NCBI RefSeq assembly: GCF_013085345.1
Contig: NZ_JABFAJ010000024.1
Coordinates: 62,001-126,000 of the forward strand
Source: Isoptericola sediminis
GTDB taxonomy: Bacteria; Actinomycetota; Actinomycetes; Actinomycetales; Cellulomonadaceae
Length of the DNA: 64,000 nt
Direction of reading: 5' to 3'
Below the pieces are notes generated by a model, which saw only the letters and a list, made by a program, of their open reading frames with translations, searched no databases and was not told the DNA's origin. A program made the position numbers and the translations under genes. Of the stretch, positions 9,406 to 18,757 are shown piece by piece (position 1 is the first letter of the stretch; each line of letters begins with the position of its first letter).

Positions 9406-12249
9406 CTACGGCCGGTGGGGGACCGGACGGACCGCGGTGGCCTCGTGCGCGCGGACGGCGGCCTCGGTCCGGCTGGTGACGCCGAGCTTGCGCAGGATGG
9501 CCGAGACGTGCACCGACGCCGTCTTGCGGGAGATGAACAGCCGCTCGGCGATCTGCCCGTTCGTCAGTCCCTCGGCGACCAGCTCCAGCACCTGGCGCTC
9601 CCGGTCGGTGAGACGGTCGGCCGGGTCGTGCGGTTCCCGGCGCGACGGCGACGCGGTGCCGGCCCCCGCCAGCAGCGCGGCGGCGTGCCGGGCGACGAGC
9701 CCGCACCCGATCGCCTCGGCGTCCCGGACCGCCGCACCCAGCGCGGCACGGCCGCCGGGCCGGTCCCCGGCGGCCAGGAGGCGGGCCCCCTCGCGGTACT
9801 CGGCGTAGGGCCGCAGGTGGGCCGGTGCGCCGTCGTCGGGCCCGAGAGAGGCCACCGCGGACCACGGGCCCTCGCCGAGCTCGGCCGCGAACAGGGCCGC
9901 CCACACGCCGTGGGTCGGCCACCCGGCGCAGTCGGCGAGCGCCTCGCGGTAGGGCGTGCTGTCCACCTCCTGCCCGGCGGCCCGCGCGGCGGCCAGCGCC
10001 CGGGCCGCGATCCCGAGGATCGGCAGCAGCGACGACGCCGACCGGCGTTGCAGGGGGTCGGCCACGGCGTCCGCCACGGCACCGAGGGCCTCGTCCACGT
10101 CCCCGCGCTCCAGGGCCAGGTCCGCCAGCGTGGTGGTGAGCAGCGAGCGCACCTGCAGCTCGATCCGGCCGTGCCGTTCCCAGGACGCCCGGTAGGTCCG
10201 GACCACGGACTCCGCCTGCTCGACCTCCCCGCGCCACAGCAGGAGCCAGGCCCACAGCTCGGTGAGGGTGACGGTGAAGACGCTGCGGCCCATGAGGGGG
10301 ACGGTCCGCTCGAACCAGGCGGCCGCCTCGTCCCAGCGGCCGAGGTCGATCAAGGCCTCGATGCCGTTGCCCTCGATGCGCGACCGCATCCCGATCCCGG
10401 TGCCGCGCTCGCGCGCCCGGGCGGCGCCCTCCTCGGCGATCTCCAGCGCCCGGTGCGCCCTGCCGACGCGCAGGGTGGCCTCGGAGGCGTTGACGAAGTG
10501 CTTCATCAGCGCGTCCCAGTCGTCGCCGGCGAGCTCACGGTCGAGGGCGAAGTCCGCGAGCCCGTCCAGGTCGCCGGTGATCACGCGGCTGACCGCACGG
10601 ATGTTGACGCACCGTGCCTGCAGGCGGCGGTCCCCGGCCTCCTGGGCGGCGGCCAGACCCTGGTCGGCGAGCTCGATGGCCCGCTCCTCGTGCCCTTCCA
10701 TCATCGCGCCCCGGGCGGACTCGGTGAGCAGGGCGGCGCGCCCGGCGACGTCGTCGTCCGGGATCTCCTCCAGGGCGTGGTCGAGCAGGCGCCGCCCCTC
10801 GTCGGACCCGGTGACCTCGGCGGCCGTCGACAGCGTCACGTAGGCGGAGACGCGGCCGGCCGGGTCGTCCGGCGGCCACTCGGCGAGGGCCTGGCGGGCG
10901 AGCGCGAGCGCACGCTCGGCCTGGGACCCGACGTGCAGGGCCCAGGCCACCCGTCGCATGAGCTCGGCGTGGGTGGTGCCCGTGACCCCCTCGGGGTCCG
11001 CGACCAGGTCCCACAGCTCGAGCGCCCGCTCGCCCAGGGCGACGGCCGTGGACGTCGCCGCGTACTCGCCGGCCGCGGCCTGGCCCGCCACGCACGCGGC
11101 GAGCGCCCGGTCCGGCACGCGGGCACGCCACCAGTGGTCCGCGATCTCCGCGAGGCGGGCGATGGTGGCCGGCCGGGTCTCCAGGGCGCGGGCGTAGGCG
11201 GTGTGCAGGCGTCGGCTCTCGCTGGGCAGCAGCTCGGTGGCCACGGCCTCCTGCATGAGGGCGTGCCGGAACCGGTAGCCGTCGGCGTCGACGACGAGGA
11301 CCCCGGCCTCGACGGCCTCGCGGGCGGCGGGCTCGGTCTCCCGGACGGCCTCGTCGCCGAGGGCCGCGGCGAGCAGCTCGTGCCCGACGCTCTGCCCGGC
11401 GGCGGCCACGGTGCGGCAGAACTCCTGCGCCTGGCGGCCGAGGCGTGAGTACCGCAGGAGCATCAGGTCGCGCACCGAGTCCGGCAGGGTGACGCCGCCC
11501 CCGGTGGCGAGCTCCTCGACGTAGAACGGCACACCCTGGCTGCGGTCGACGACCTCCTCGAGGTCGACGGCTCCGGCGTCGAGGTGCGCCCGGAACAGGG
11601 CGACGACGTCGTGGGCGGCGAGCCGCGGGACCTCGATCCGGGTGGCGAGCCGGGCCCGCTCGATCTCCGCGAGCAGGGTCCGCAGGGGGTGGGTCCGTCC
11701 GACGTCGTCGCTGCGGTACGTGACCACCACCAGCAGCCGGCGGCCCGGGGCGGTGCGCGCGAGGCGGGCCAGGCAGCCGCGGGTGGCGTCGTCGGACCAG
11801 TGCAGGTCCTCGATCACGACCACGACGGGCCGTCGCCCGGCGAGCGTGGTGAGCAGTGCGGCGAAGGCTTCCGGGAGGCGTCCGGCCTCCCCGTCCGCCC
11901 GGACCTCGACCAGCTCGGGGAGCACGACGCCGAGGGCGTCGGCCGCCGGTCCGGCGGCCTCCAGCGTGACCTCGGCCCCCAACGCGGCGACGGCGTCGCG
12001 CAGCAGACCCGCGAGCCCGGCGTAGGGCACGGGACCGGCGCCGGAGTCGGCGCACTGGCCCCGCAGGACGAAGGCCGGGTCGGCAGCGGACCCGTCGAGG
12101 AGCTCCTCGACGAGGCGCGTCTTGCCGATCCCGGCCTCGCCACCCACGACCACGCACTGACCGTCGCCGTGCGCGGCCTCGTCGAGGAGGCCACGCAACG
12201 TCGCGAGCTCGCTCTCGCGGCCGATCAGCGGGACCCGGCTGACCCTCAT
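9406..12249 (-). CDS. large ATP-binding LuxR-family (LAL) transcriptional regulator, copy 1
   Basis: The 947-residue protein starts MRVSRVPLIGRESELATLRG. A Walker A motif, GGEAGIGKT, sits at residues 36-44, and a Walker B-like VVVIEDLHWSDD and sensor region RLLVVVTYRSDDVGR follow, giving an AAA/STAND-type ATPase. A long helical, TPR-like middle region follows. A C-terminal LuxR helix-turn-helix (LTDRERQVLELVAEGLTNGQ ... SVHVSAILRKLGV) begins near residue 875. LAL regulators bind an inducer and ATP and then activate promoters, MalT being the classical relative. The inducer here is unknown. The open frame extends upstream, but the homology to copy 2 begins at this ATG. Copy 2 lies upstream on the same strand, with a small ORF between. 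Confidence 0.93.
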   Translation of the reverse strand: MRVSRVPLIGRESELATLRGLLDEAAHGDGQCVVVGGEAGIGKTRLVEELLDGSAADPAFVLRGQCADSGAGPVPYAGLAGLLRDAVAALGAEVTLEAAGPAADALGVVLPELVEVRADGEAGRLPEAFAALLTTLAGRRPVVVVIEDLHWSDDATRGCLARLARTAPGRRLLVVVTYRSDDVGRTHPLRTLLAEIERARLATRIEVPRLAAHDVVALFRAHLDAGAVDLEEVVDRSQGVPFYVEELATGGGVTLPDSVRDLMLLRYSRLGRQAQEFCRTVAAAGQSVGHELLAAALGDEAVRETEPAAREAVEAGVLVVDADGYRFRHALMQEAVATELLPSESRRLHTAYARALETRPATIARLAEIADHWWRARVPDRALAACVAGQAAAGEYAATSTAVALGERALELWDLVADPEGVTGTTHAELMRRVAWALHVGSQAERALALARQALAEWPPDDPAGRVSAYVTLSTAAEVTGSDEGRRLLDHALEEIPDDDVAGRAALLTESARGAMMEGHEERAIELADQGLAAAQEAGDRRLQARCVNIRAVSRVITGDLDGLADFALDRELAGDDWDALMKHFVNASEATLRVGRAHRALEIAEEGAARARERGTGIGMRSRIEGNGIEALIDLGRWDEAAAWFERTVPLMGRSVFTVTLTELWAWLLLWRGEVEQAESVVRTYRASWERHGRIELQVRSLLTTTLADLALERGDVDEALGAVADAVADPLQRRSASSLLPILGIAARALAAARAAGQEVDSTPYREALADCAGWPTHGVWAALFAAELGEGPWSAVASLGPDDGAPAHLRPYAEYREGARLLAAGDRPGGRAALGAAVRDAEAIGCGLVARHAAALLAGAGTASPSRREPHDPADRLTDRERQVLELVAEGLTNGQIAERLFISRKTASVHVSAILRKLGVTSRTEAAVRAHEATAVRPVPHRP

Positions 12250-12283
12250 GGAGTCATGCTGCCAGCCCCCGGGGCGGTACGCC

Positions 12284-12490
12284 TCAGGCTGCGCGGACCG
12301 CACGGGCCCGGGCCATGCGCAGGCGGTCGAGGGCCACCAGCACGCGGGGGCGCGGGGCCGTGGCGGGGTGCCGGCGGTGCGCCGGTGCCGTCCGATCGCC
12401 GCGCTCGGCCGCCTGACGGCGGTGCTCGGCCTCGCGGACGACCTCGGCCTCCTGCAGGCGGTACATCTGGTGGAACTGCTCCGGGGACAT
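12284..12490 (-). CDS. small charged protein upstream of the first LAL regulator
   Basis: This 68-residue ORF begins MSPEQFHQMYRLQEAEVVRE behind a very good AAGGAGG at the right distance, which is the main reason to call it real. It is rich in R, A, E and Q, predicted mostly helical, with no signal peptide or membrane segment. I recognise no family. It ends 35 bases before the LAL copy 1 start on the same strand and is probably co-transcribed. Sequence corresponding to its last third also precedes LAL copy 2 (VLATLTHRR against VLVALDRLR) but in a changed frame, so only one intact copy remains. Confidence 0.65.
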   Translation of the reverse strand: MSPEQFHQMYRLQEAEVVREAEHRRQAAERGDRTAPAHRRHPATAPRPRVLVALDRLRMARARAVRAA

Positions 12491-12547
12491 GGTGACCCTC
12501 CTTGGTCGGCGGGCCGGGGTGGCTCGCGATGACTCCAGGTTCGGTCC

Positions 12548-12648
12548 CTGAGGTAGGGGCGTGGATCGGGCATCCGTCCGGTCTTCGCCGGCGCGTCGCT
12601 CGGCAGGCCTGAGGTACCCCCGGCCCGGGGCGGCGCGCGTCTGAGGTA
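12548..12648. promoter_or_regulatory. three CTGAGGTA repeats: candidate operator of the LAL locus
   Basis: CTGAGGTA occurs at 12548-12555, 12609-12616 and 12641-12648, all in the same orientation, in the 169-base gap upstream of the small ORF and LAL copy 1. Spacings of 61 and 32 bases are close to six and three helical turns. A related GTACCTCA lies at 15635-15642 upstream of copy 2. They may bind the LAL regulators themselves. This is inference only. Confidence 0.4.
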
Positions 12649-12659
12649 CCCCGGTGGGT

Positions 12660-15506
12660 TCAGGCGGGGTGCGCCGCGGACCGGGCCACGACGGCGGCCT
12701 CGGTCCGGCTGGTGACGCCGAGCTTGCGCAGGATGGCCGAGACGTGCACCGACGCCGTCTTGCGGGAGATGAACAGCCGCTCGGCGATCTGCCCGTTCGT
12801 CAGCCCCTCGGCGACCAGCTCCAGCACCTGGCGCTCCCGGTCGGTCAGCGGGTCGGCGCCGGCCTCGCCCGGCCGGCGCCGGGTCGGTGCCGCGAGTCCC
12901 GCGTCGTGCAGCAGCGACGTCGCCCGGGCCAGCAGGGAGCCGGCACCGACGTCGCGCGCGGCCTCCGCGGCGTCACCGAGCAGCTCGCGCGCGCGAGCCT
13001 TGTCACCGGCCGCGAGCCGGTGCTCGCCCTCGCGCACGAGGGCGTAGGGGCGCAGGTGCGCCGGGGCGCCGTCGTCGGGACCGAACGCGCTGACCTCGGG
13101 CCACGGGGTCCGGCCCAGCTCGGCGGCGAACACCGTCGCCCACAACCGGTGGGTCGGCCAGAAGGCGGCGGCGGCCAGGGCCTCCTCGTACGGTCCGACG
13201 TCGACCGTCCGGCCGGTGGCGCGGGCCCGGGCGAGCACCCGGGCGGCGACCGCCAGCACCGTCAGGGCGTACGCCCCGGACAGCCGACCGGGGTCGGCGG
13301 CGTGGCGGACCAGGTCGAGCGCGTCGTCGACGTCGTCGCGCGCGAGGGCCAGCTCGGCCAGCGTGGCCGGGGCCCGACCCCGGACCTGCATCTCCACCTC
13401 GGCGAACCGCAGCCACACGGCCCGGTGGCGTCGCCCCATCGCCTGGGCGGTCTCGACGTCCCCGCGCCACAGCGTGAGCCACGTCCATCGTTCGGCCAGG
13501 TAGACGGCCCAGGCGCTCGGCGAGACCTCGTTCGTGGCCCGCCGGTACCAGGCGTCGGCCTCCTCCCAGCGGCCGAGCCCGATGAGGGCCTCGGCGACGT
13601 TGCCCTCCAGCATCGCGCGGCTGCTCCAGCCGGATCCCCCGGCGCGGCCGACCTCGGCACCGGCCGAGGCGGTCCGCAGCGCCTCGGCGAACCGGCCGAG
13701 CCGGAGCTGGTGGTCGGAGAGGTTGGTGAAGTAGTGGGCCCGCCCGGCCCAGTCGTCCCCGGAGAGGCGGCGGGACTCCTCGAGCTCGTCGAGGCCGCCC
13801 GGGTCGCCCGCGCTCAGCCGGGCGAGACCGCTGGTGTTCAGCAGCAGCGCGGCGGTGGAGCGGTCGCCCGCGGCCGTCGCGGCCTCGTAGCCGCGCCCGG
13901 CGGCCGCCACCGCCTCCTGGAAGCGGCCGGCGAGCATCTTGGCGCGGGCGTCCAGGCGCAGCAGCCCGGCGAGCGTCCCGAGGTCGTCCTGCGGTGCCGC
14001 CGCGAGCGCCTCCCGGGTCCGGTCCAGGCCCGCGACGTCGCCCGCGCGCAGCTGCTGCACCGCCACGAGCCCGAGGGTGCGGGCCCGGCCCGCGGGGTCG
14101 TCGGCGGGCCACTCGTCCAACGCCTGACGCGCCAGCGCCAGGGCCCGGTCGACGTGGGTCGCGACGGTCTCGGCCTCGGCGACCCGCACGAGCAGGTCGT
14201 GGTGCGTGGTGCCGGTGACGTCCGCCGCGTCCGGCACGGTGTCCCACAGCTCGAGAGCCCGTTCCCCGAGCCGGACGGCGGCCGCGGGGGCGACGTCGTT
14301 CGCGGCGGCGTCCAGGCCGGTCACGGCGGCGGCCAGGGCGCGGTCCGGCACGCGGGCGTGCCACCAGTGGTCGGCCTGCTCGACCAGGCGCGGCACGGTG
14401 GCCGCACCGGTGGCCAGCGCCTCGGCGTAGGCGGCGTGCAGCCGCCGCCGCTCGGTCGGCAGCAGCTCCGCCTCGACGGCCTCCTGCATCAGGGCGTGAC
14501 GGAACCGGTAGCCGTCGGGGTCGGCCTGCAGGACCAGGGCGTCGACGGCCTCGCGCGCAGCGGGTTCGGCCTGCTCGAGCGCCTCGTCGCCCAGGACGGC
14601 GGCCAGCACGTCACGTCCGGCGCGGACCCCGCCGGCGGCGACGACCCGGCAGAACGCCTGCGCGGCCTCCGACAGGCCGGCGTAGCGCAGCAGCAGGACG
14701 TCACGCAGCGAGACGGGGATGTCACCGTCGTAGCAGCAGGCGAGCTCCTCGACGTAGAAGGGCACGCCCTCGGCACGCTCGACCAGCTCGTCCAGGCCCC
14801 CGGCGCCGGTCCGGTCCGCGCCGGCCGGTGCGTCGGGGAGCACGGCGCGTGCGAGCTCGACGACCTCCGGGTCGGCGAGTCGCGGCACCTCGACCCGTTC
14901 GGCGAGCCGAGCCCGGTCGAGCTCGGCCAGGGTGGTGCGCAGCGGGTGGCGCCGGCCGACGTCGTCGCTGCGGTAGGTGACCAGCACGAGCAGGTGGGTG
15001 GACGGGGCGGCACGGGCGAGCCGTGCGACGGTGGTCCGCGTGACGTCGTCGGACCAGTGCAGGTCCTCGACGACGACCACGACCGTCCGGCGGGCGCAGA
15101 GCGTCGTCAGCAGGTCGGTGAGCACCTCCGGTACGCGGCCGCCGTCGACGCCGGGCCGCACGGTCACCAGCCGGGGCAGGATCACGCCGAGGGCGTCCGC
15201 CGCGGGGCCGGCGGCGTCCAGCACCGCCTCCTCACCGAGCGCGCCGACCAGGTCCCGCAGCACGCCGTCGAGCCCGGCGTAGGGCACGGGCCCCGCGCCG
15301 GAGTCGGCGCACTGGCCCCGAGCCACGAGGGTCGTGCCGGTGTCGACGCCGTCCAGGAGCTCCTCGACGAGGCGCGTCTTGCCGATCCCGGCCTCACCGG
15401 CCACGACGAGGCACCGCCCCGCGCCGCGGGTGGCACCGTCGAGGGCGTCGCGCAGCGCGGCGAGCTCGGGCCGGCGCCCGACCAGGGGGACCTGGCTGAC
15501 CCTCAT
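12660..15506 (-). CDS. large ATP-binding LuxR-family (LAL) transcriptional regulator, copy 2
   Basis: The 948-residue protein starts MRVSQVPLVGRRPELAALRD and has the same architecture as copy 1: Walker A AGEAGIGKT at 36-44, VVVVVEDLHWSDDVTR, VTYRSDDVGRRHPLRTTLAE, a long helical region, and a C-terminal LuxR HTH (LTDRERQVLELVAEGLTNGQ ... ILRKLGVTSRTEAAV). The ATPase and HTH ends are nearly identical to copy 1, while the middle sensor-like region has diverged. That is the pattern expected when duplicated regulators keep DNA targets but change ligand. Start chosen by alignment with copy 1; the frame remains open a further 31 codons upstream. Confidence 0.93.
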   Translation of the reverse strand: MRVSQVPLVGRRPELAALRDALDGATRGAGRCLVVAGEAGIGKTRLVEELLDGVDTGTTLVARGQCADSGAGPVPYAGLDGVLRDLVGALGEEAVLDAAGPAADALGVILPRLVTVRPGVDGGRVPEVLTDLLTTLCARRTVVVVVEDLHWSDDVTRTTVARLARAAPSTHLLVLVTYRSDDVGRRHPLRTTLAELDRARLAERVEVPRLADPEVVELARAVLPDAPAGADRTGAGGLDELVERAEGVPFYVEELACCYDGDIPVSLRDVLLLRYAGLSEAAQAFCRVVAAGGVRAGRDVLAAVLGDEALEQAEPAAREAVDALVLQADPDGYRFRHALMQEAVEAELLPTERRRLHAAYAEALATGAATVPRLVEQADHWWHARVPDRALAAAVTGLDAAANDVAPAAAVRLGERALELWDTVPDAADVTGTTHHDLLVRVAEAETVATHVDRALALARQALDEWPADDPAGRARTLGLVAVQQLRAGDVAGLDRTREALAAAPQDDLGTLAGLLRLDARAKMLAGRFQEAVAAAGRGYEAATAAGDRSTAALLLNTSGLARLSAGDPGGLDELEESRRLSGDDWAGRAHYFTNLSDHQLRLGRFAEALRTASAGAEVGRAGGSGWSSRAMLEGNVAEALIGLGRWEEADAWYRRATNEVSPSAWAVYLAERWTWLTLWRGDVETAQAMGRRHRAVWLRFAEVEMQVRGRAPATLAELALARDDVDDALDLVRHAADPGRLSGAYALTVLAVAARVLARARATGRTVDVGPYEEALAAAAFWPTHRLWATVFAAELGRTPWPEVSAFGPDDGAPAHLRPYALVREGEHRLAAGDKARARELLGDAAEAARDVGAGSLLARATSLLHDAGLAAPTRRRPGEAGADPLTDRERQVLELVAEGLTNGQIAERLFISRKTASVHVSAILRKLGVTSRTEAAVVARSAAHPA

Positions 15507-15687
15507 GGGGTCATGCTGCCAGCCTCCGGGGCGGTACGCCTCGGGCGGGGCGGACGCCCCGGGCCGGCGGCGTCGCCGGTGGGTGAGCGTCGCGAGCACG
15601 GGGGACGAGGCCCGGCCACGGGGCCGGGCATGACGTACCTCACCGGTGACGGCGGGTGACGCCGGACCGTCGCACGAACCGCGTAAG

Positions 15688-15714
15688 ATGGCACTCAGCC
15701 CTGGAGAGTGCTAA
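15688..15714 (+). promoter_or_regulatory. CIRCE element (HrcA operator)
   Basis: TGGCACTC, nine bases, then GAGTGCTAA matches the CIRCE consensus TTAGCACTC-N9-GAGTGCTAA except in the left end. A TAAGAT hexamer at 15684-15689 overlaps its left end and is a plausible -10. The element lies 35 bases upstream of the hrcA start, so HrcA should repress its own hrcA-dnaJ operon. Confidence 0.92.
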
Positions 15715-15749
15715 ACCCCCCGGGGCGCCGAGCGAGGGGAGGTCGAGAA

Positions 15750-16790
15750 GTGAGCGAGGAACGTCGGCTCGAGGTGCTGCGCGCCATCGTCGAGGACTAC
15801 GTCACCACGCGCGAACCCGTCGGGTCGCGCATGCTCACCGAGCGTCACCGTCTCGGTGTCTCCCCGGCCACGATCCGCAACGACATGGCCGCGCTGGAGG
15901 ACGCCGGGTACATCGCCCAGCCGCACACGTCGGCCGGCCGGGTGCCCACGGACGCCGGGTACCGGGTGTTCGTCGACCGGCTCGCGGAGGTGCGCCCGCT
16001 CAACGTGCCCCAGAAGCGGGCCATCGAGACCTTCCTGTCCGAGGCGATCGACCTCGACGACGTCCTGACCCGTGCCGGGCGGCTGATCGCCCAGCTCACC
16101 GGCCAGGTCGCCGTGGTGCAGTACCCGTCGCTGCGCCGGTCGGGCCTGCGTCACCTCGAGCTCGTGCCCGTGGCGGACTCCCGGATCCTCGTCGTGGTCA
16201 TCACCGACACCGGCCGCGTCGAGCAGCGCTACTGCGAGCTGCCGGTGCGACCGGACGGGACCGATGCCGGCACGGACCTCGACGAGGGCACCCTCGGCGA
16301 GCTGCGGGCCCGGTTCAACGCCGCCGCCGCCGGCAAGCGCCTCGCCGACCTCACCGGCGTGTTCGCCGGCGTGGTCGAGTCCGTGGGCCCGCGCCTCAGC
16401 GGCGTGGCCCAGGCGGTGGCGGACCTCGTCGTCGAGACGCTCGGGGAGGAGAACGAGGAGCGGATCGTGCTGGCCGGCACGGCCAACCTGGCCCGGTCCG
16501 GCGCCACGTTCGAGCAGGGGCTGAGCCCCGTCCTCGAGGCGCTCGAGGAGCAGGTGGTGCTGCTCGGGCTCCTTACCGAGATGGCGACCGACGGGGTCGG
16601 GGTGCGGATCGGGCACGAGAACCGGCTCGACGGTCTCACCGAGACCTCCGTCGTCGCCTCCGGTTACGGTAGCGACGGCGACACCGTCGCCTCCCTCGGG
16701 TCCATCGGCCCCACCCGCATGGACTACCCGGGCACCATCGCCTCGGTCCGCGCCGTGGCACGCTACCTGTCGCGCGTGCTGCCGAACTGA
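15750..16790 (+). CDS. hrcA: heat-inducible transcriptional repressor HrcA
   Basis: The 346-residue protein has an N-terminal winged helix ([60 protein letters not shown]) and a C-terminal GAF-like/dimerisation region ending GVRIGHEN and [20 protein letters not shown]. HrcA binds CIRCE and represses class I heat-shock genes; it needs GroEL for activity. The start is GTG 15750 behind GGGGAGG. The CIRCE element lies directly upstream, so it is autoregulated. dnaJ follows 49 bases downstream, the usual actinobacterial pair. Confidence 0.97.
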   Translation: MSEERRLEVLRAIVEDYVTTREPVGSRMLTERHRLGVSPATIRNDMAALEDAGYIAQPHTSAGRVPTDAGYRVFVDRLAEVRPLNVPQKRAIETFLSEAIDLDDVLTRAGRLIAQLTGQVAVVQYPSLRRSGLRHLELVPVADSRILVVVITDTGRVEQRYCELPVRPDGTDAGTDLDEGTLGELRARFNAAAAGKRLADLTGVFAGVVESVGPRLSGVAQAVADLVVETLGEENEERIVLAGTANLARSGATFEQGLSPVLEALEEQVVLLGLLTEMATDGVGVRIGHENRLDGLTETSVVASGYGSDGDTVASLGSIGPTRMDYPGTIASVRAVARYLSRVLPN

Positions 16791-16839
16791 CCACCGGTAT
16801 CCCTGACCAGACTTTCTCCACGTCACCGAAGAGAGACCT

Positions 16840-17961
16840 GTGACCGACTACTACGAGATCCTCGGCGTCGAGCGTGACGCCACTCCCGAGCAGATCAAGA
16901 AGGCCTACCGCCGCATGGCGCGCGAGCTCCACCCCGACGTCGCGGGTGCCGAGGGCGAGGAGAGGTTCAAGGACGTCGCCCGGGCCTACGAGGTGCTGTC
17001 GAACCGCGAGAAGCGCGAGCAGTACGACATGGGCGTCGACCCGAGCGCACCCGGCGGAGGCGCCGGAGCCGGCTTCGGCCAGGGCTTCGGCTTCCAGGAC
17101 ATCTTCGAGACGTTCTTCGGCGGCGGCCAGGCCAGCGGTCCCGTGCCGCGGGCCCGGCGCGGCCAGGACGCGTTGGTGCGCATGGACATCGACCTCTCCG
17201 AGGCCACGTTCGGCGGCAAGCGCGAGCTGCAGGTCGACACCGCCGTGGTGTGCGGCACCTGCGGCGGCAACGGCTGCCGGCCCGGGACCGACGTGCGCAC
17301 CTGCGAGGTCTGCCACGGCCAGGGCAACGTCCAGCGCGTGGCCCGGTCGTTCCTCGGCCAGGTCATGACGACGGCGCCCTGCGCGGCCTGCCAGGGTTTC
17401 GGCACGATCATCCCCGAGCCCTGCGCGGAGTGCTCCGGCGAGGGCCGGGTGCGCTCGCGCCGGTCGCTGACGGTCAACGTCCCCGCGGGCGTGGACACCG
17501 GGACCCGGATCAAGCTCGCCGCCCAGGGCGAGGTCGGGCCCGGCGGCGGCCCGGCGGGCGACCTGTACGTCGAGATCCGGGAGAAGGCCCACGACACGTT
17601 CGTGCGCCGCGGCGACGACCTGCACTGCACCCTGCCGGTGCCGATGACCGCGGCCGCGCTGGGCACCGTGCTCGAGCTGTCCACCCTCGACGGCCAGCAG
17701 GAGATCGACCTGCGTCCCGGCATCCAGCCGGGCGAGATCGTCACCCTCAAGGGCCTCGGCGTGGGGCACCTGCACGGCAACGGTCGCGGCGACCTCAACG
17801 TCCACGTCGAGGTCCAGGTGCCGACCTCCCTCGACGAGGAGCAGACCGAGCTGCTGCGCCGGCTGGCGAACCTGCGCGGCGAGGAGCGCCCCGACCCGCG
17901 GCTGGCCGCGGCCCACCCGGGCGTGTTCTCGCGGCTGCGGGACAAGTTCGCCGGGCGCTAG
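16840..17961 (+). CDS. dnaJ: molecular chaperone DnaJ (second actinobacterial type)
   Basis: The 373-residue protein has an N-terminal J domain with the HPD motif (YRRMARELHPDVAG), a Gly/Phe-rich stretch (GGGAGAGFGQGFGFQDIFETFF), a zinc domain with four CxxCxGxG-like repeats (CGTCGGNG, CEVCHGQG, CAACQGFG, CAECSGEG) and a C-terminal substrate-binding region. DnaJ stimulates DnaK ATPase and delivers unfolded clients. No dnaK or grpE is adjacent, so this is the HrcA-linked DnaJ2 of actinobacteria rather than the dnaK-operon copy. The GTG start follows GAGAGACC. Confidence 0.97.
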   Translation: MTDYYEILGVERDATPEQIKKAYRRMARELHPDVAGAEGEERFKDVARAYEVLSNREKREQYDMGVDPSAPGGGAGAGFGQGFGFQDIFETFFGGGQASGPVPRARRGQDALVRMDIDLSEATFGGKRELQVDTAVVCGTCGGNGCRPGTDVRTCEVCHGQGNVQRVARSFLGQVMTTAPCAACQGFGTIIPEPCAECSGEGRVRSRRSLTVNVPAGVDTGTRIKLAAQGEVGPGGGPAGDLYVEIREKAHDTFVRRGDDLHCTLPVPMTAAALGTVLELSTLDGQQEIDLRPGIQPGEIVTLKGLGVGHLHGNGRGDLNVHVEVQVPTSLDEEQTELLRRLANLRGEERPDPRLAAAHPGVFSRLRDKFAGR

Positions 17962-17971
17962 GCGAGACGTC

Positions 17972-18748
17972 GTGAGCGCACCGGTCTTCGTCGACCACGG
18001 CGTGCCGGCCTCCCTGGCCCCGGAGGCGACCTACGTCCTCGGCGGGGCGGAGGGGCGGCACGCCGGCGTCGTCCAGCGACGGCGTGCCGGGGAGCGGGTC
18101 GACGTCGTCGACGGCGCCGGCACCCGCGTGCTGGGCGTCGTCGAGACGGTCGACGGCGGCGAGGTCACGCTGCGCGTCGAGGACGTGCGGCACGAACCGG
18201 CGCCGACGGTGCGCCTCACCCTCGTGCAGGCGCTGGCCAAGGGCGACCGCGACCACCAGGCGGTCGAGGCCGCGGTCGAGGTCGGGGTCGACGCCGTCGT
18301 GCCCTGGCAGGCCGACCGGTCCGTCGTCGTGTGGCGCGGGCCGCGCGCCGAGAAGGCTCGTGCCAAGTGGTCCGCCACGGTGCTCGCCGCCGTCAAGCAG
18401 TCCCGCCGCGCCTGGCTGCCGCCGGTGGAGGAGCACGTCACCACCCGGGCCCTCGCCGCCCGGGTGCGCGACGTCGTCGCCGCCGGTGGGACCGTGGTCG
18501 TCCTGCACGAGGAGGCCACGACACCGCTCGCCGACGTCACGCTCCCGGAGCCGGCTCTCGGCGCGGACGCGCCTCCCGAGCTGGCGCTCGTCGTCGGACC
18601 CGAGGGCGGGATCTCTGCGGACGAGGTCGCCGCGCTGACCGACGCCGGCGCCGTGACGGCACGGCTCGGCCCGCACGTGCTGCGGACGTCCACGGCCGGC
18701 CCCGTCGCCGTGGCGCTCCTGAGCGACCGGCTGGGCCGCTGGCGGTAG
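17972..18748 (+). CDS. rsmE: 16S rRNA (uracil-1498-N3)-methyltransferase
   Basis: The 258-residue protein has the RsmE layout: an N-terminal PUA-like domain (GGAEGRHAGVVQRRRAGERV) and a C-terminal SPOUT methyltransferase domain with LVQALAKGDRDHQAVEAAVE, LVVGPEGGISADEVAAL and LGPHVLRTSTAGPVAVALL, the trefoil-knot SAM-binding motifs. It methylates U1498 in the decoding region of the small subunit. It lies 10 bases after dnaJ, an arrangement common in actinobacteria. Confidence 0.96.
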   Translation: MSAPVFVDHGVPASLAPEATYVLGGAEGRHAGVVQRRRAGERVDVVDGAGTRVLGVVETVDGGEVTLRVEDVRHEPAPTVRLTLVQALAKGDRDHQAVEAAVEVGVDAVVPWQADRSVVVWRGPRAEKARAKWSATVLAAVKQSRRAWLPPVEEHVTTRALAARVRDVVAAGGTVVVLHEEATTPLADVTLPEPALGADAPPELALVVGPEGGISADEVAALTDAGAVTARLGPHVLRTSTAGPVAVALLSDRLGRWR

Positions 18749-18751
18749 CGT
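18746..18751 (+). promoter_or_regulatory. candidate -10 (TAGCGT) of the HIT-phoH transcript
   Basis: TAGCGT, which includes the rsmE stop codon, lies six bases before the HIT ATG at 18758. The spacing fits a leaderless internal promoter. Confidence 0.35.
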
Positions 18752-18757
18752 GGACGC

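Noticed and set aside
13003-14364. 453-codon open frame inside LAL copy 2
   Set aside because: Arg/Gly/Pro-rich shadow frame of the real gene; no start signal or family match.
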